From contig CALRMX020000001.1 of assembly GCA_943369355.1 (NCBI GenBank), forward strand, positions 248,001-312,000: a DNA stretch of 64,000 nt. Direction: 5' to 3'. Shown here piece by piece: positions 25,702-34,336 of the stretch. A program made the translations under genes and the position numbers. The notes below the pieces were generated by a model, which saw only the letters and a program-made list of their open reading frames with translations, did no database searches and had not been told where the DNA came from. The stretch comes from UBA7662 sp943369355. Lineage in GTDB: Bacteria; Bacteroidota; Bacteroidia; UBA7662. Position 1 is the first letter of the stretch. Each line of letters opens with the position of its first letter.

Positions 25702-26642
25702 TGCTCAATATAATCAAGAGAAGCCGGATAAGTGTTGATAGTTAGTATCCAAGGAGATAATGGGCTTATGTCAATTGGAATTGCCCCTTGAGTGGTTCTT
25801 TTTGCCCAATCAGCAACACAATAAAAGTCGCTCTTTTCAATTCGCTTAAAGTAGCCTAAACCGGCCGTATAGCTTACCTCAATAGTAGAAGGGATTAGCC
25901 TGATTTTCGGAGGCGCATTTACCAATTTTACAGGAATTTTAAATTTACCTTCCGTAATTCTTTGAATAGGAATTTCAACCTGTGCTTTAGTTCGCTTCAC
26001 AAACCAATTCGCTTCTTCAGGAATATCAATTCTTACATTTCCCTTCCAGGTTTTATTCAAACGTTGCAAACTCACATACTCTAAATCCAAATCATCGGGA
26101 AACGATTCATTCGGATTAGAGCTAAAAACACGTATGGAATCGGGTAAAATTCGAATTGCACCCGTTTTTCCAAAACCTTTTTCAAAGTGTAAAGCAAAAT
26201 TTGGTTTTACAGGAATTAGGCGATTAAACAAATATTCTGAAGAGAAATGGAAAGTATCAACCCCTAGATTTTGAATTCGAATAGTAGTAGGGAAGAGTCC
26301 TATAATCTGAGTACGATAATCTTCAATTTTCACCAAAGAACTATCCCTGTATTTACCTGCCTGAACAACTAAAGTACTTGATTTCAATTTCCGAAATTGT
26401 CGTATTAAGTCAATACCTCTACCATGAACTTCAATTCGCATCGTTCGCACACTATCTGCTGTAATCCGATTGTAGTCATTGATGCTCTCGGCGCGTACAC
26501 GCAAGGTAAAAGTGTGCGTATATCTCGAACCTAAACCAGAAACAAACCAGAGTAATAAAGCAACAAGCCAGAACACCAGAAAGTATAATACCTTCTGTTG
26601 TCTGGCTTGTTTAAACCAGGATTTATCTGGTTTGTTGAACAT
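25698..26642 (-). CDS. YbbR/CdaR-like membrane-anchored protein
   Basis: The 314-aa product has one N-terminal transmembrane helix (about 19-38). It continues with beta-rich YbbR-like repeats exposed outside the cytoplasm, visible as recurring 'ITADSVRTMRIEVHG' and 'PDSIRVFSSNP'-type strands. YbbR in Firmicutes controls the c-di-AMP cyclase. In Bacteroidota the conserved position between yajC and coaE is known, but the function is not. It sits 10 bases from yajC and overlaps coaE by 4. Confidence 0.82.
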   Translation of the reverse strand: MFNKPDKSWFKQARQQKVLYFLVFWLVALLLWFVSGLGSRYTHTFTLRVRAESINDYNRITADSVRTMRIEVHGRGIDLIRQFRKLKSSTLVVQAGKYRDSSLVKIEDYRTQIIGLFPTTIRIQNLGVDTFHFSSEYLFNRLIPVKPNFALHFEKGFGKTGAIRILPDSIRVFSSNPNESFPDDLDLEYVSLQRLNKTWKGNVRIDIPEEANWFVKRTKAQVEIPIQRITEGKFKIPVKLVNAPPKIRLIPSTIEVSYTAGLGYFKRIEKSDFYCVADWAKRTTQGAIPIDISPLSPWILTINTYPASLDYIEQ

Positions 26643-26652
26643 AAATGACTAA

Positions 26653-27003
26653 TTATTTCTTATCACTTGCCGCTTTTTCAACTGGATAAGCCGCGAGTGT
26701 GTTTTCTGGTGAGATGGCCGACTTTTCGATTTTCAAACGATTTTGTCCTTCCACCTCAATGATTACTGTAGTGTCCTGTACTTCAACTACTTTACCATGA
26801 ATTCCACCAATGGTTACAACTTTTGCACCCTTGGCAATACTTTCACGAAATGCTTTCTGTTCTTTAGCCTTTTTGCTCTGTGGGCGTATCATGAAAAAGT
26901 AGATTACCGCGAATATGAGAAGCCAAGGCAATAAGGCTGTCCAAGGATTCGCGTTACCACCTTGAGCAGGTGGGGCCATGAGATAAATGAATTGATAGAT
27001 CAT
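26653..27003 (-). CDS. yajC: Sec translocase accessory subunit YajC
   Basis: This 116-aa inner-membrane protein has one transmembrane helix (about 22-40, ending FFMIRPQSKKAKEQ) and the cytoplasmic GAKVVTIGGIHGKVVEV beta domain diagnostic of YajC. It associates with SecDF-YidC. The N-terminal extension before the helix is Gly/Asn/Pro-rich (MAPPAQGGNANPW), common in this phylum. It is 5 bases from the DUF1573 gene in the same operon. Confidence 0.93.
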   Translation of the reverse strand: MIYQFIYLMAPPAQGGNANPWTALLPWLLIFAVIYFFMIRPQSKKAKEQKAFRESIAKGAKVVTIGGIHGKVVEVQDTTVIIEVEGQNRLKIEKSAISPENTLAAYPVEKAASDKK

Positions 27004-27008
27004 ACGAA

Positions 27009-27467
27009 TTATTGAGGGTCTTTTACTTCTGCTCTAATTTTCAGTTCAGTGGTATTAGGTAGCGTATTGGCTACTATGGTTACCTGCTTGTCTTGTACAC
27101 CATTACGGCCTTCACTATTAAACTGTACTTTGATAAAGCCGGTTCCACCGGGCTTAATTGGTTCTTTGGGGAATTCAGGCACCGTACATCCACAACTTCC
27201 AGAGGCAGTATTGATGATAAGATCACTTTTTCCTGTATTGGTGAATTTAAACGAATAGGTCACTTTTTCACCCATTGTAATCTGACCAAAATCATGGAAA
27301 GACTTATCAAAGGTCATGACTGCCACCTCTGATGAATCTATTTTGCCTCCATTTTCTGCTGAAATGGGATTAGAAATAGCAGATGCATCAACGCTTTCAT
27401 CTGATTTATTTTTACATCCAAAAGATGTGAATAAGAGAAGTGCTGCAAAAAAAAATCTGTAATTCAT
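27009..27467 (-). CDS. DUF1573 lipoprotein
   Basis: This 152-aa protein has a lipoprotein signal (TSFGC, lipidated C18) and one DUF1573 immunoglobulin-like domain: DFGQITMGEKVTYSFKF, then GSCGCTVPEFPKEPIKPG. DUF1573 proteins are abundant in Bacteroidota. Their role is not established, but the fold suggests an envelope adhesion or scaffold domain. It overlaps nusB by 4 bases and precedes yajC. Confidence 0.88.
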   Translation of the reverse strand: MNYRFFFAALLLFTSFGCKNKSDESVDASAISNPISAENGGKIDSSEVAVMTFDKSFHDFGQITMGEKVTYSFKFTNTGKSDLIINTASGSCGCTVPEFPKEPIKPGGTGFIKVQFNSEGRNGVQDKQVTIVANTLPNTTELKIRAEVKDPQ

Positions 27468-28411
27468 TCTAATAATCCTCTTCCTGTTTTATGAATCATT
27501 CCTTTTTCTTTCATTTCCTTGCTTATAGAATCCAGAATCCCATTCACAAACACATTGCTCTTGGGGGTACTGAAATTTTTCGCTAGTTCGATGTATTCGT
27601 TAATCGATACTTTAACAGGTATACTCTCTGAATGGGCCAATTCAGCCATGGCCATCTTTAACAAAAGAATGTCCACTTGCGCGATTCGTTCTACATCCCA
27701 ATGTTTGGTGCGTTCCTGAATCATATCACTGTAGAGTTCATCGTTCACAATGGCCTTCCTAAAAAGGGTCAGTGCAAAATGCCAATCTTCTTCCCAGTCT
27801 TTTGATATGCTAATGAGTCTAAAATGATCTTTTTCTTTGAAAACCTCTTTGATAGTCTTAACTACGGCAGCACCTACAAGCTCCTTATCGGATTCCCAGT
27901 ACATACTTTTCTCATCAAGAAATGAACTCACAAACTCGCTACTTTGAACAATCTGTTTGTAGAGATACATGATGAGCTGTAAATCTTCTTCGGAAGAATG
28001 CAATTCTTGGTTGATATAATTTTGATATGCTTCTGTTTTTGCAAACTCTCCGAACACCTTTCTTAACATATCTGAATCAAGAAGTTGATTCTTAATCTTA
28101 AACTTCTTAAGAAGCTGGTTATATTCCTGATTACCATTCAGATAAATACTGAAATAATTGCCAGAAAACTTTCTTGAAACTTTCGTACCCTGAATGGTTG
28201 CCATCATTTTGGAGTCTTGTTCGTCGGCATATAATTCAGCGTACTGAACCAAATCATCGAGGAGCTTTAAACTCAATACATACACCTCCGTCATTTTTTC
28301 GATGTTGCGATATAGCTCTTTTTCACCCTTTTCTAGGTCTTTACTTTCCGAACTGTACCAAGCGTACATCGATTGTAGCGTCTTAAGACGGATATGTCTG
28401 CGATTTAGCAT
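27464..28411 (-). CDS. nusB: Transcription antitermination factor NusB, long form
   Basis: The 315-aa protein ends in a normal NusB domain (about 180-310: DWEEDWHFALTLFRKAI, LLKMAMAELAHSESIPVKVSINEYIELAK, KSNVFVNGILDSI). About 150 extra helical residues precede it; these are usual in Bacteroidota NusB and absent from the 140-aa E. coli protein. NusB binds boxA RNA with NusE during rRNA transcription. The gene begins 5 bases after the amino-acid dehydrogenase and overlaps DUF1573 by 4. Confidence 0.92.
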   Translation of the reverse strand: MLNRRHIRLKTLQSMYAWYSSESKDLEKGEKELYRNIEKMTEVYVLSLKLLDDLVQYAELYADEQDSKMMATIQGTKVSRKFSGNYFSIYLNGNQEYNQLLKKFKIKNQLLDSDMLRKVFGEFAKTEAYQNYINQELHSSEEDLQLIMYLYKQIVQSSEFVSSFLDEKSMYWESDKELVGAAVVKTIKEVFKEKDHFRLISISKDWEEDWHFALTLFRKAIVNDELYSDMIQERTKHWDVERIAQVDILLLKMAMAELAHSESIPVKVSINEYIELAKNFSTPKSNVFVNGILDSISKEMKEKGMIHKTGRGLLE

Positions 28412-28416
28412 TCGAA

Positions 28417-29514
28417 TTAACGACGAGTTTTAAGATTGGCCATGGCTTCAATTCTACGTTCAGCAAGTCTTTTAGCTGCAACTAGACTAGAAATCCCTTC
28501 CGATTCAGCTGTTTCAAAAATGGCTAAGGTTTGATGATAAATGTTTTCGGTTTTTGAAAGGGCATTCTGTCGGTTATAGCCTTCTAATTCGCTGTAAACG
28601 TTAATCAATCCACCAGCATTGATAACAAAATCAGGAGCGTATAAGATACCGCGTTCCATAAGCATCTGCATGTGTCGCTCGGTGTCTTGAAGTTGGTTAT
28701 TCGCACCTCCAGCAACAATTGCACATTTTAACCTACCAATAGTATCGTCGTTGAGGGTAGCGCCTAATGCACAAGGGGCGTAGATATCCATATCCACATC
28801 ATATACATCTTCAGGTGCAATAACTTTTACAGATGAATGTGCCGCGGTAACCTTAAGTAGCTGATCTTCAAAAATATCACTAACAAATACCTGAGCACCT
28901 TCTTTAATCAAATTATCGATCAAATAGCGCCCTACATTTCCAGCTCCTTGAACCATTACCTTTTTGGCGTTCAGACTATCGCTTCCGTATACTTTTTTAG
29001 CCGAAGCCTTAACTCCCATGTATACCCCGTAAGCAGTAACAGGAGAAGGGTCGCCGCTACCACCTTTGTGTTCAGGCAAACCGCTCACATGTTTTGTCTC
29101 CATAGCAATCCATTCCATATCCTGCTTGGAGGTCCCTACATCTTCTGCGGTGATGTATTTGCCGCTTAAACTGTCAACAAACTTTCCATATCGACGGAAA
29201 AAAGCCTCCGACTTGTCTTTCCTGGAATCTCCTAGGATCACGGCTTTGCCACCACCTAGATTTAAACCAGCAACAGCAGCCTTGTAAGTCATGCCCTCTG
29301 AAAGTCTCAATGCATCGGTAAGCGCTTCTAAGTCGGATGCATACTGCCACATCCGTGTACCACCCAAAGCAGGGCCTAATACTGTGTTGTGAATAGCGAT
29401 GATTGCCCGAAGTCCGGTTTTTTCATCGTGGCAGAAAACTACCTGCTCGTGACCCATCGATGCCAATTGACTAAAAATTGCATCGTTGGTCTTTTTGTCG
29501 GCGACTGCTGTCAT
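28417..29514 (-). CDS. Leucine/phenylalanine/valine-type dehydrogenase
   Basis: This 365-aa member of the Glu/Leu/Phe/Val dehydrogenase family reversibly deaminates branched-chain amino acids with NAD+. K78 (MTYKAAVAGL) and K90 (GGGKAVI) have the same 12-residue spacing as K68/K80 of Bacillus leucine dehydrogenase. The dinucleotide fold is at GAGNVG (about 190). Leucine dehydrogenase is the best guess, but substrate choice within the family cannot be settled by eye. It heads the minus-strand run into nusB (5-base gap). Confidence 0.88.
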   Translation of the reverse strand: MTAVADKKTNDAIFSQLASMGHEQVVFCHDEKTGLRAIIAIHNTVLGPALGGTRMWQYASDLEALTDALRLSEGMTYKAAVAGLNLGGGKAVILGDSRKDKSEAFFRRYGKFVDSLSGKYITAEDVGTSKQDMEWIAMETKHVSGLPEHKGGSGDPSPVTAYGVYMGVKASAKKVYGSDSLNAKKVMVQGAGNVGRYLIDNLIKEGAQVFVSDIFEDQLLKVTAAHSSVKVIAPEDVYDVDMDIYAPCALGATLNDDTIGRLKCAIVAGGANNQLQDTERHMQMLMERGILYAPDFVINAGGLINVYSELEGYNRQNALSKTENIYHQTLAIFETAESEGISSLVAAKRLAERRIEAMANLKTRR

Positions 29515-29543
29515 GAGAATGAACGTTTTTTAGAGAAACTGTG

Positions 29544-29585
29544 CAAAGGTAGCCGAATTATTTTGTTTTTCGAGTTGTACCTTTG
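29544..29585. promoter_or_regulatory. Divergent pair of TACCTTTG -7 boxes
   Basis: The same octamer TACCTTTG occurs on both strands of this short divergent region: minus strand at 29551-29544 (30 bases before the dehydrogenase ATG) and plus strand at 29578-29585 (4 bases before the GTG of the ABC transporter gene). Neither has a clear TTG at -33. Identity to the Bacteroidota -7 consensus is the only support. Confidence 0.5.
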
Positions 29586-29589
29586 ACGA

Positions 29590-31389
29590 GTGACACTTCG
29601 AGAACTTGCTTCCTTAAACAGATTTTTCTACAAATACCGCGTTCGTTTCGTTTGGGGGATTGTATTCGTTCTCATTTCCAATTGGTTTGGCGTGTTGCCT
29701 CCGCAGATTATTCGATATGCGGTCGATCTGATAGAACAATCCATTGAGTCTTATACAATTTTTGAAGGCTCAGAACTTCAAAACAGTTTTTACAGCCTGT
29801 TTACGAATATTCTTTTATTCTTCGCCTTTTTGGTAGTGTTCATGAGTTTGATGAAAGGAATATTCATGTATTTCATGCGTCAAACGATTATCGTCATGTC
29901 GCGATGGATAGAATATGACTTGAAAAATGAACTTTACGAGAAGTATCAACAATTTCCGTTGGGATTTTTTCGGAAACACAATACCGGTGACTTGATGGCC
30001 AGAATAAGTGAGGATGTAGGCAAGGTGCGGATGTACATAGGGCCTGCAGTTATGTATGGCATCAACCTAATCGCACTCTTTATTTTTGTAATCGGTGTAA
30101 TGGTTAAAGTAAATCTTGAACTTACCTTATACGTCTTACTTCCTCTGCCTTTTCTCGCCATAGGAATATATAAAGTAAACCAGCTTATTCTCGCAAGGTC
30201 GAGTGCCATCCAAAGACAACTTGGTAGGCTTACTTCTTTTTCTCAAGAAGCTTATTCGGGCATTCGAGTCATAAAATCATATGGACTAGAAAATGCATTT
30301 TCAAAAGCATTTCAGTCGGAATTAGGTCAATTTCGAGGAAAAGCACTTGATTTAGTGAAAGTTGATGCCTTGTACTTTCCAGTTACTATGCTCTTGATTG
30401 GACTAAGTACGATTCTTACAGTGTTTATTGGAGGTATTCAAGTTGCCGAAGGTCAAATTACTGCTGGAAACATCGCTGAATTCATCATTTATGTCAATAT
30501 GCTAACGTGGCCGGTAACATCGGTGGGCTGGGTTGCAAGCATAATGCAGCAAGCAGCTGCTTCACAACAGCGAATCAATGAGATCTTACAAGAGGAGCCG
30601 GAAATTAATCCAACGAGTGGCGAAAAACCTATGCTCGATGGCGATATTGTACTTAAAGACGTCAATTTCACCTATAAGCAAAGCGGAATTAAGGCCCTAA
30701 ATGATATTAGCTTTTCGCTAAAGAAGGGCAATACCTTAGGCCTAGTTGGGCGAACAGGTTCAGGTAAATCAACTCTGGCAAATCTAATCAGCAGGATGTA
30801 CGAAGCCGATTCTGGTTCTATTTTCATCAACAATCATTCAATTTCTAGTTTGCATCCGGGTTACTTAAGAAGCAAAATGGGATATATCCCTCAAGAGGTT
30901 TTTCTGTTCAGCGATACCATTGCTAATAACATCAGTTTTGGAGTAGATAACCCAGGAATTGAAAAAATTCATGCTGCAGCTGTTAAAGCTGCACTTTATG
31001 AAACTGTCATACAATTCCCTGATAAATTTGACACTTTGGTTGGAGAAAGGGGTGTAACCTTGTCCGGTGGGCAAAAGCAGAGGTTAGCCATTGCTCGTGC
31101 TTTAATCAAAAAGCCGAATATCTACGTGATAGATGATTGTCTTTCCGCGCTAGACACACACACAGAGCGCGACATTCTTGAAAACATTAAAAAGCTCACT
31201 CAAAATAACACCACAATCATAATCGGTCACCGAATATCCTCAGTAATGCATGCCGACGAAATTATCGTTTTGGAGCATGGAAAAATTGTGGCTAGAGGAA
31301 CCCATGAACAATTAATCCAACAGAAAGGCTACTATCAAGAGATTTACTTGAAGCAGCAAGAGCAAGAAGCTTTGAACACCTCCATTTGA
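29590..31389 (+). CDS. ABC half-exporter with degenerate Walker B (MdlA/YheI-like)
   Basis: The 599-aa fusion of six transmembrane helices (about 1-320) and one ABC ATPase is a type IV exporter half. The ATPase has Walker A GRTGSGKST, signature LSGGQKQR and switch His (IIGHR). After Walker B, however, it has D515-D516 (VIDDCLSALD) where the catalytic glutamate is expected. MdlA and YheI of E. coli and B. subtilis carry the same Asp and work with a second subunit. No partner gene is adjacent; the other half-exporter here is at 61679. It starts with GTG, and an in-frame stop just upstream rules out a longer protein. The substrate is unknown. Confidence 0.88.
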   Translation: MTLRELASLNRFFYKYRVRFVWGIVFVLISNWFGVLPPQIIRYAVDLIEQSIESYTIFEGSELQNSFYSLFTNILLFFAFLVVFMSLMKGIFMYFMRQTIIVMSRWIEYDLKNELYEKYQQFPLGFFRKHNTGDLMARISEDVGKVRMYIGPAVMYGINLIALFIFVIGVMVKVNLELTLYVLLPLPFLAIGIYKVNQLILARSSAIQRQLGRLTSFSQEAYSGIRVIKSYGLENAFSKAFQSELGQFRGKALDLVKVDALYFPVTMLLIGLSTILTVFIGGIQVAEGQITAGNIAEFIIYVNMLTWPVTSVGWVASIMQQAAASQQRINEILQEEPEINPTSGEKPMLDGDIVLKDVNFTYKQSGIKALNDISFSLKKGNTLGLVGRTGSGKSTLANLISRMYEADSGSIFINNHSISSLHPGYLRSKMGYIPQEVFLFSDTIANNISFGVDNPGIEKIHAAAVKAALYETVIQFPDKFDTLVGERGVTLSGGQKQRLAIARALIKKPNIYVIDDCLSALDTHTERDILENIKKLTQNNTTIIIGHRISSVMHADEIIVLEHGKIVARGTHEQLIQQKGYYQEIYLKQQEQEALNTSI

Positions 31390-31481
31390 AATTCACAATT
31401 AAGCTTGATTCCGGTGGATAAATGGCTTAAGGAGTACGAGCAATTCAAGCTATTTTAGCCTCATAAACCAACAGTGGGAAA

Positions 31482-31820
31482 ATGGAGGAGTTTGAAAACC
31501 GGTCGGAGAGAAGGCCAAAAGAGCGTGATGAAGTTTTTTCTAAAAAAGTTAGGGCTGGAAAAAGGACTTACTTTTTTGATGTAAAAGCTACGCGAGGTAA
31601 CGATTACTATCTAATTATTACAGAAAGTAAGCGTGGTTTCGATGATGGTCAATTCGTTAAGCATAAAATTTTCCTTTATAAGGAAGATTTTAACAAGTTC
31701 CTGAGTGGCCTAAGCGAAACAATTCACCATGTTAAATCTGAGTTGATGCCCGACTACGATTTCGAGCAATTTGACAAGGAAGAGGACGATGAAAACGAAA
31801 GATCCAAAGATGGAATTTGA
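31482..31820 (+). CDS. PUR-family nucleic-acid-binding protein (DUF3276)
   Basis: This small 112-aa protein is made of one PUR domain (KKVRAGKRTYFFDVKATRGNDYYL, ITESKR, FLYKEDFNKF) with an acidic tail. It is the bacterial relative of Pur-alpha, which binds single-stranded DNA and RNA as a dimer. It is highly conserved in Bacteroidota and spirochaetes, but its cellular role is not well defined. The end of the gene overlaps the next gene. TATTTTAG at 31451-31458 may be its -7 box. Confidence 0.9.
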   Translation: MEEFENRSERRPKERDEVFSKKVRAGKRTYFFDVKATRGNDYYLIITESKRGFDDGQFVKHKIFLYKEDFNKFLSGLSETIHHVKSELMPDYDFEQFDKEEDDENERSKDGI

Positions 31821-32283
31821 GAAATTAGATTCTTTGAATCAAGTCGCTGAGTTTCATCGCACGTTTAAACATCCAATTCTTGATAGACCATCAATACCTT
31901 CCGCTGAAAGATGCAAACTACGCGTAAATCTCATTGCTGAAGAGTTAAAGGAGTTGGAACAAGCCATTGCAGATGGCAACATCGTGGAAATTGCAGACGC
32001 CTTGTGCGACATTCAATACGTCTTGAGTGGGGCAGTTTTGGAATTTGGCCTTGGAAAGAATTTTGTCGATCTATTTAATGAAGTACAGCGGTCGAATATG
32101 AGCAAAGCATGCAACTCGCTAAACGAAGCGGAAGAAACCGTACGTCATTACGCTGAAACTAAAGGGGAAGCTTGTTATTTCAAGGAAATTGATGGCAAAT
32201 ACCTGGTTTACCGAGAAAGTGACCACAAGACGATGAAATCGATTGGATATTCTCCGGCATCTTTGGCAGATTTGATAAAATAA
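31789..32283 (+). CDS. MazG/HisE-like nucleotide pyrophosphohydrolase
   Basis: This 164-aa all-alpha NTP pyrophosphohydrolase-type protein has the magnesium-binding pattern E51-E52-x-x-E55 (EELKEL), then E67-x-x-D70 and D74 (EIADALCD). Family members hydrolyse non-canonical or phosphoribosyl nucleotides to monophosphates. The ATG at 31789 has an AAGGAAGAGG stretch in front; a later ATG at 31810 would cut the overlap with the PUR gene from 32 to 11 bases. The longest frame would need TTG. The exact substrate is unknown. Confidence 0.8.
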   Translation: MKTKDPKMEFEKLDSLNQVAEFHRTFKHPILDRPSIPSAERCKLRVNLIAEELKELEQAIADGNIVEIADALCDIQYVLSGAVLEFGLGKNFVDLFNEVQRSNMSKACNSLNEAEETVRHYAETKGEACYFKEIDGKYLVYRESDHKTMKSIGYSPASLADLIK

Positions 32284-32329
32284 TTTACCAGAGCTAAATC
32301 TAAAGTCGCATCAATTGCGTTTATAGCGT

Positions 32330-32983
32330 ATGCGATTTATAACAATTTGTCTTGCATCTGTAGTAACCGTGCTTATGGCTTGTGGTCAAAATAGCCCTGA
32401 AGCAACTAAAGTGCAGAAGACCAATGGTAAAACCAGTGAAAATATACCCATGGGAAAAGAAGTTGCCACGCTAGGAGCAGGTTGTTTTTGGTGTATTGAA
32501 GCCGTTTTTCGGGAGCTGAAGGGAGTGGAAAGCGTCACTTCAGGCTATGCCGGAGGAAAAATAGCCAACCCTACGTACAAAGAGGTTTGTTCCGGATTAA
32601 CAGGGCATGCAGAGGTTGCTCGAATAGTTTTTGACCCAAGTATCATTTCATTCAAAGAAATTCTAGAAGTATTTTGGCTCACGCACGATCCAACAACCTT
32701 AAATAGGCAAGGAGCTGATGTAGGCACACAGTATCGATCGGTAATTTTTTATCACAACCAAGCTCAAAAAGAAATAGCAGAATATTACAAACAGGAGCTT
32801 GAGGCGGCAAAAGCTTATGAAATGCCTATAGTAACCGAGATAAGTCCAGTTCCTACTTTTTACATCGCAGAAGACTATCACCAAAAATACTTTGCTCTTA
32901 ACGGTGATCAGCCTTATTGTAGGTATGTAATTCAGCCTAAAATGGAGAAATTTAGAAAAGTCTTCTCGAGCAAGCTTAAATGA
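32330..32983 (+). CDS. msrA: Lipoprotein peptide-methionine (S)-S-oxide reductase
   Basis: The 217-aa enzyme reduces methionine-S-sulfoxide in proteins. The catalytic cysteine is C52 in GAGCFWCIEA, and the GYAGG and YCRYVI segments are typical. The N-terminus is a lipoprotein signal (VLMAC, C18), so this copy acts on the envelope side of the inner membrane or in the outer membrane. Reducing power would have to come from a periplasmic thioredoxin-like system. Its last 8 bases overlap the convergent HEAT-like gene. Confidence 0.94.
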   Translation: MRFITICLASVVTVLMACGQNSPEATKVQKTNGKTSENIPMGKEVATLGAGCFWCIEAVFRELKGVESVTSGYAGGKIANPTYKEVCSGLTGHAEVARIVFDPSIISFKEILEVFWLTHDPTTLNRQGADVGTQYRSVIFYHNQAQKEIAEYYKQELEAAKAYEMPIVTEISPVPTFYIAEDYHQKYFALNGDQPYCRYVIQPKMEKFRKVFSSKLK

Positions 32984-33497
32984 GCTTTTGGAGCCTTTTC
33001 AATTCCTTGTTTGCTCTATTCAAGTAACCACCTTTAGCATAGGGCAACTCTTCTTCAATTTTCAATTTAACTTCTTGTGCAAGTTCCGGAAAGTCGTGAA
33101 TTACATTGACTAAGGTAGTTAATGCAAATGCCCGAATTGCAGTGGCCGCAGTCCGATCAAAACTATTCTTAAAAGCTAATTCAACTATCGAACCTGCTTG
33201 TGAGCTATTCCATCTGATAAATTGAGCAGTTCTGAAAAAATTCCGTTTTAAACCATCTCTGCATTTAGGTCTATTCAATAGTGATTTAAAATACTCCATA
33301 TTCAAGTGCAGCACTTCTGGAAACTTATGACCGGTGTACCCTAAAACCCAAGCTGCATTGTCTTGCAAGCCTTGATGCCCGTCGTCCAACAACGGTAAGA
33401 GTGTCAAAAAGCTTGAGCTATCCGCCTCGATAACCCGGATGGCTCTCTTTACAGCCCAGCTATTTAATCTTCCTTTGAGTAAATGCTCAAGTGTCAT
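32976..33497 (-). CDS. HEAT-like helical repeat protein of unknown function
   Basis: The 173-aa cytoplasmic protein has no signal or membrane helix. Amphipathic helical pairs resemble HEAT repeats, clearest at QDNAAWVLGYTGHKF (about 46-60), FRTAQFIRWNSS and TAATAIRAFALTTLVNVI. No catalytic motif is visible. It is the last gene of an eight-gene minus-strand run and overlaps the methyltransferase gene by 4 bases. A role as a scaffold or regulator is possible but not shown. Confidence 0.55.
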   Translation of the reverse strand: MTLEHLLKGRLNSWAVKRAIRVIEADSSSFLTLLPLLDDGHQGLQDNAAWVLGYTGHKFPEVLHLNMEYFKSLLNRPKCRDGLKRNFFRTAQFIRWNSSQAGSIVELAFKNSFDRTAATAIRAFALTTLVNVIHDFPELAQEVKLKIEEELPYAKGGYLNRANKELKRLQKLI

Positions 33498-34336
33498 CTT
33501 GCTTTTTCAAGAATGCAGATGTCTTGAAAATCTTTTGCATTTGATTCTCCTCGCCATGAACCAGGATAAAATGCAATCATGTCAAACTGTGCAAACTTAA
33601 GGGCATTTTGAAGCCATTCATTTTCATAGCCAACATTAGCTGCTTTTGCATTTAAATCCATTACCCAGTTTTCCTCATACGAAAATGGGAAACTGAAGGA
33701 GGAATTTCCTTTTTCAATTTGTTGCTTGCTTTCTTTATCTAAAATGAAAAATGTTGCAAAACATCGCGCACCTGGTTTTAAAACTCTGTTTATTTCCGAT
33801 AAATAATTGGAAGTCTCAGATGGCAACAAATGAGTAAACACAGAAGTAAGGAAGCAAAAGTCAAAAGTAGCATTATCGTAAGGAAAAACCAAAGCACTTC
33901 CGTCATTTTTTAAATGATTGATATACAGGTCATTACCTACGTTAACTAAAGTGAAGTTAAAATTAGGAAATCTTTTATGGATGTGTTCTTTACACCATTT
34001 TATGCCTACTGGCATCGGATCAAAGCCCTCATAACTACCTAATTGAGGGTCAAGATAATTCGTCAAAGGAATGGCCATTCTGCCTATTCCACACCCAACA
34101 TCAAGCACTTTGTGACTTCTTTTTAATCCACCTAGCTCAACGAAATGACGAAGAAATCTATTTCCTTGCTTTAAAAAATCCCCAGATCCCACAAAGACTA
34201 ATCCTTTGGGCGGTATAAGTTTTCTACTCGGATTTAAATAATACGTGAACAAATCATAAGGTAAATACCATAAACGTCTTATCCAAAACCTTGCTGAAGG
34301 AGGAAAGGAATAGAATATTTTTCTGAAGACACTCAT
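33494..34336 (-). CDS. Class I SAM-dependent methyltransferase
   Basis: This 280-aa enzyme has SAM motif I VLDVGCGIGR at about 77-86, motif II ending YEGFDP and a post-motif LKPGARCFATFF. It is soluble. A basic, aromatic N-terminus (RFWIRRLWYLPYDLF) could sit on the membrane surface. The substrate is unknown. Overlaps of 4 bases with both the glycosyltransferase and the HEAT-like gene suggest a shared pathway, perhaps decoration of a cell-surface glycan or lipid. That is inference from context. Confidence 0.8.
   Translation of the reverse strand: MSVFRKIFYSFPPSARFWIRRLWYLPYDLFTYYLNPSRKLIPPKGLVFVGSGDFLKQGNRFLRHFVELGGLKRSHKVLDVGCGIGRMAIPLTNYLDPQLGSYEGFDPMPVGIKWCKEHIHKRFPNFNFTLVNVGNDLYINHLKNDGSALVFPYDNATFDFCFLTSVFTHLLPSETSNYLSEINRVLKPGARCFATFFILDKESKQQIEKGNSSFSFPFSYEENWVMDLNAKAANVGYENEWLQNALKFAQFDMIAFYPGSWRGESNAKDFQDICILEKAR

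Noticed and set aside
31390..31481. An imperfect inverted repeat (AAGCTTGA ... TCAAGCT) before the PUR gene as terminator or operator
   Set aside because: The arms are about 40 bases apart and mismatched, with no T run; this is within chance expectation for an AT-rich gap.
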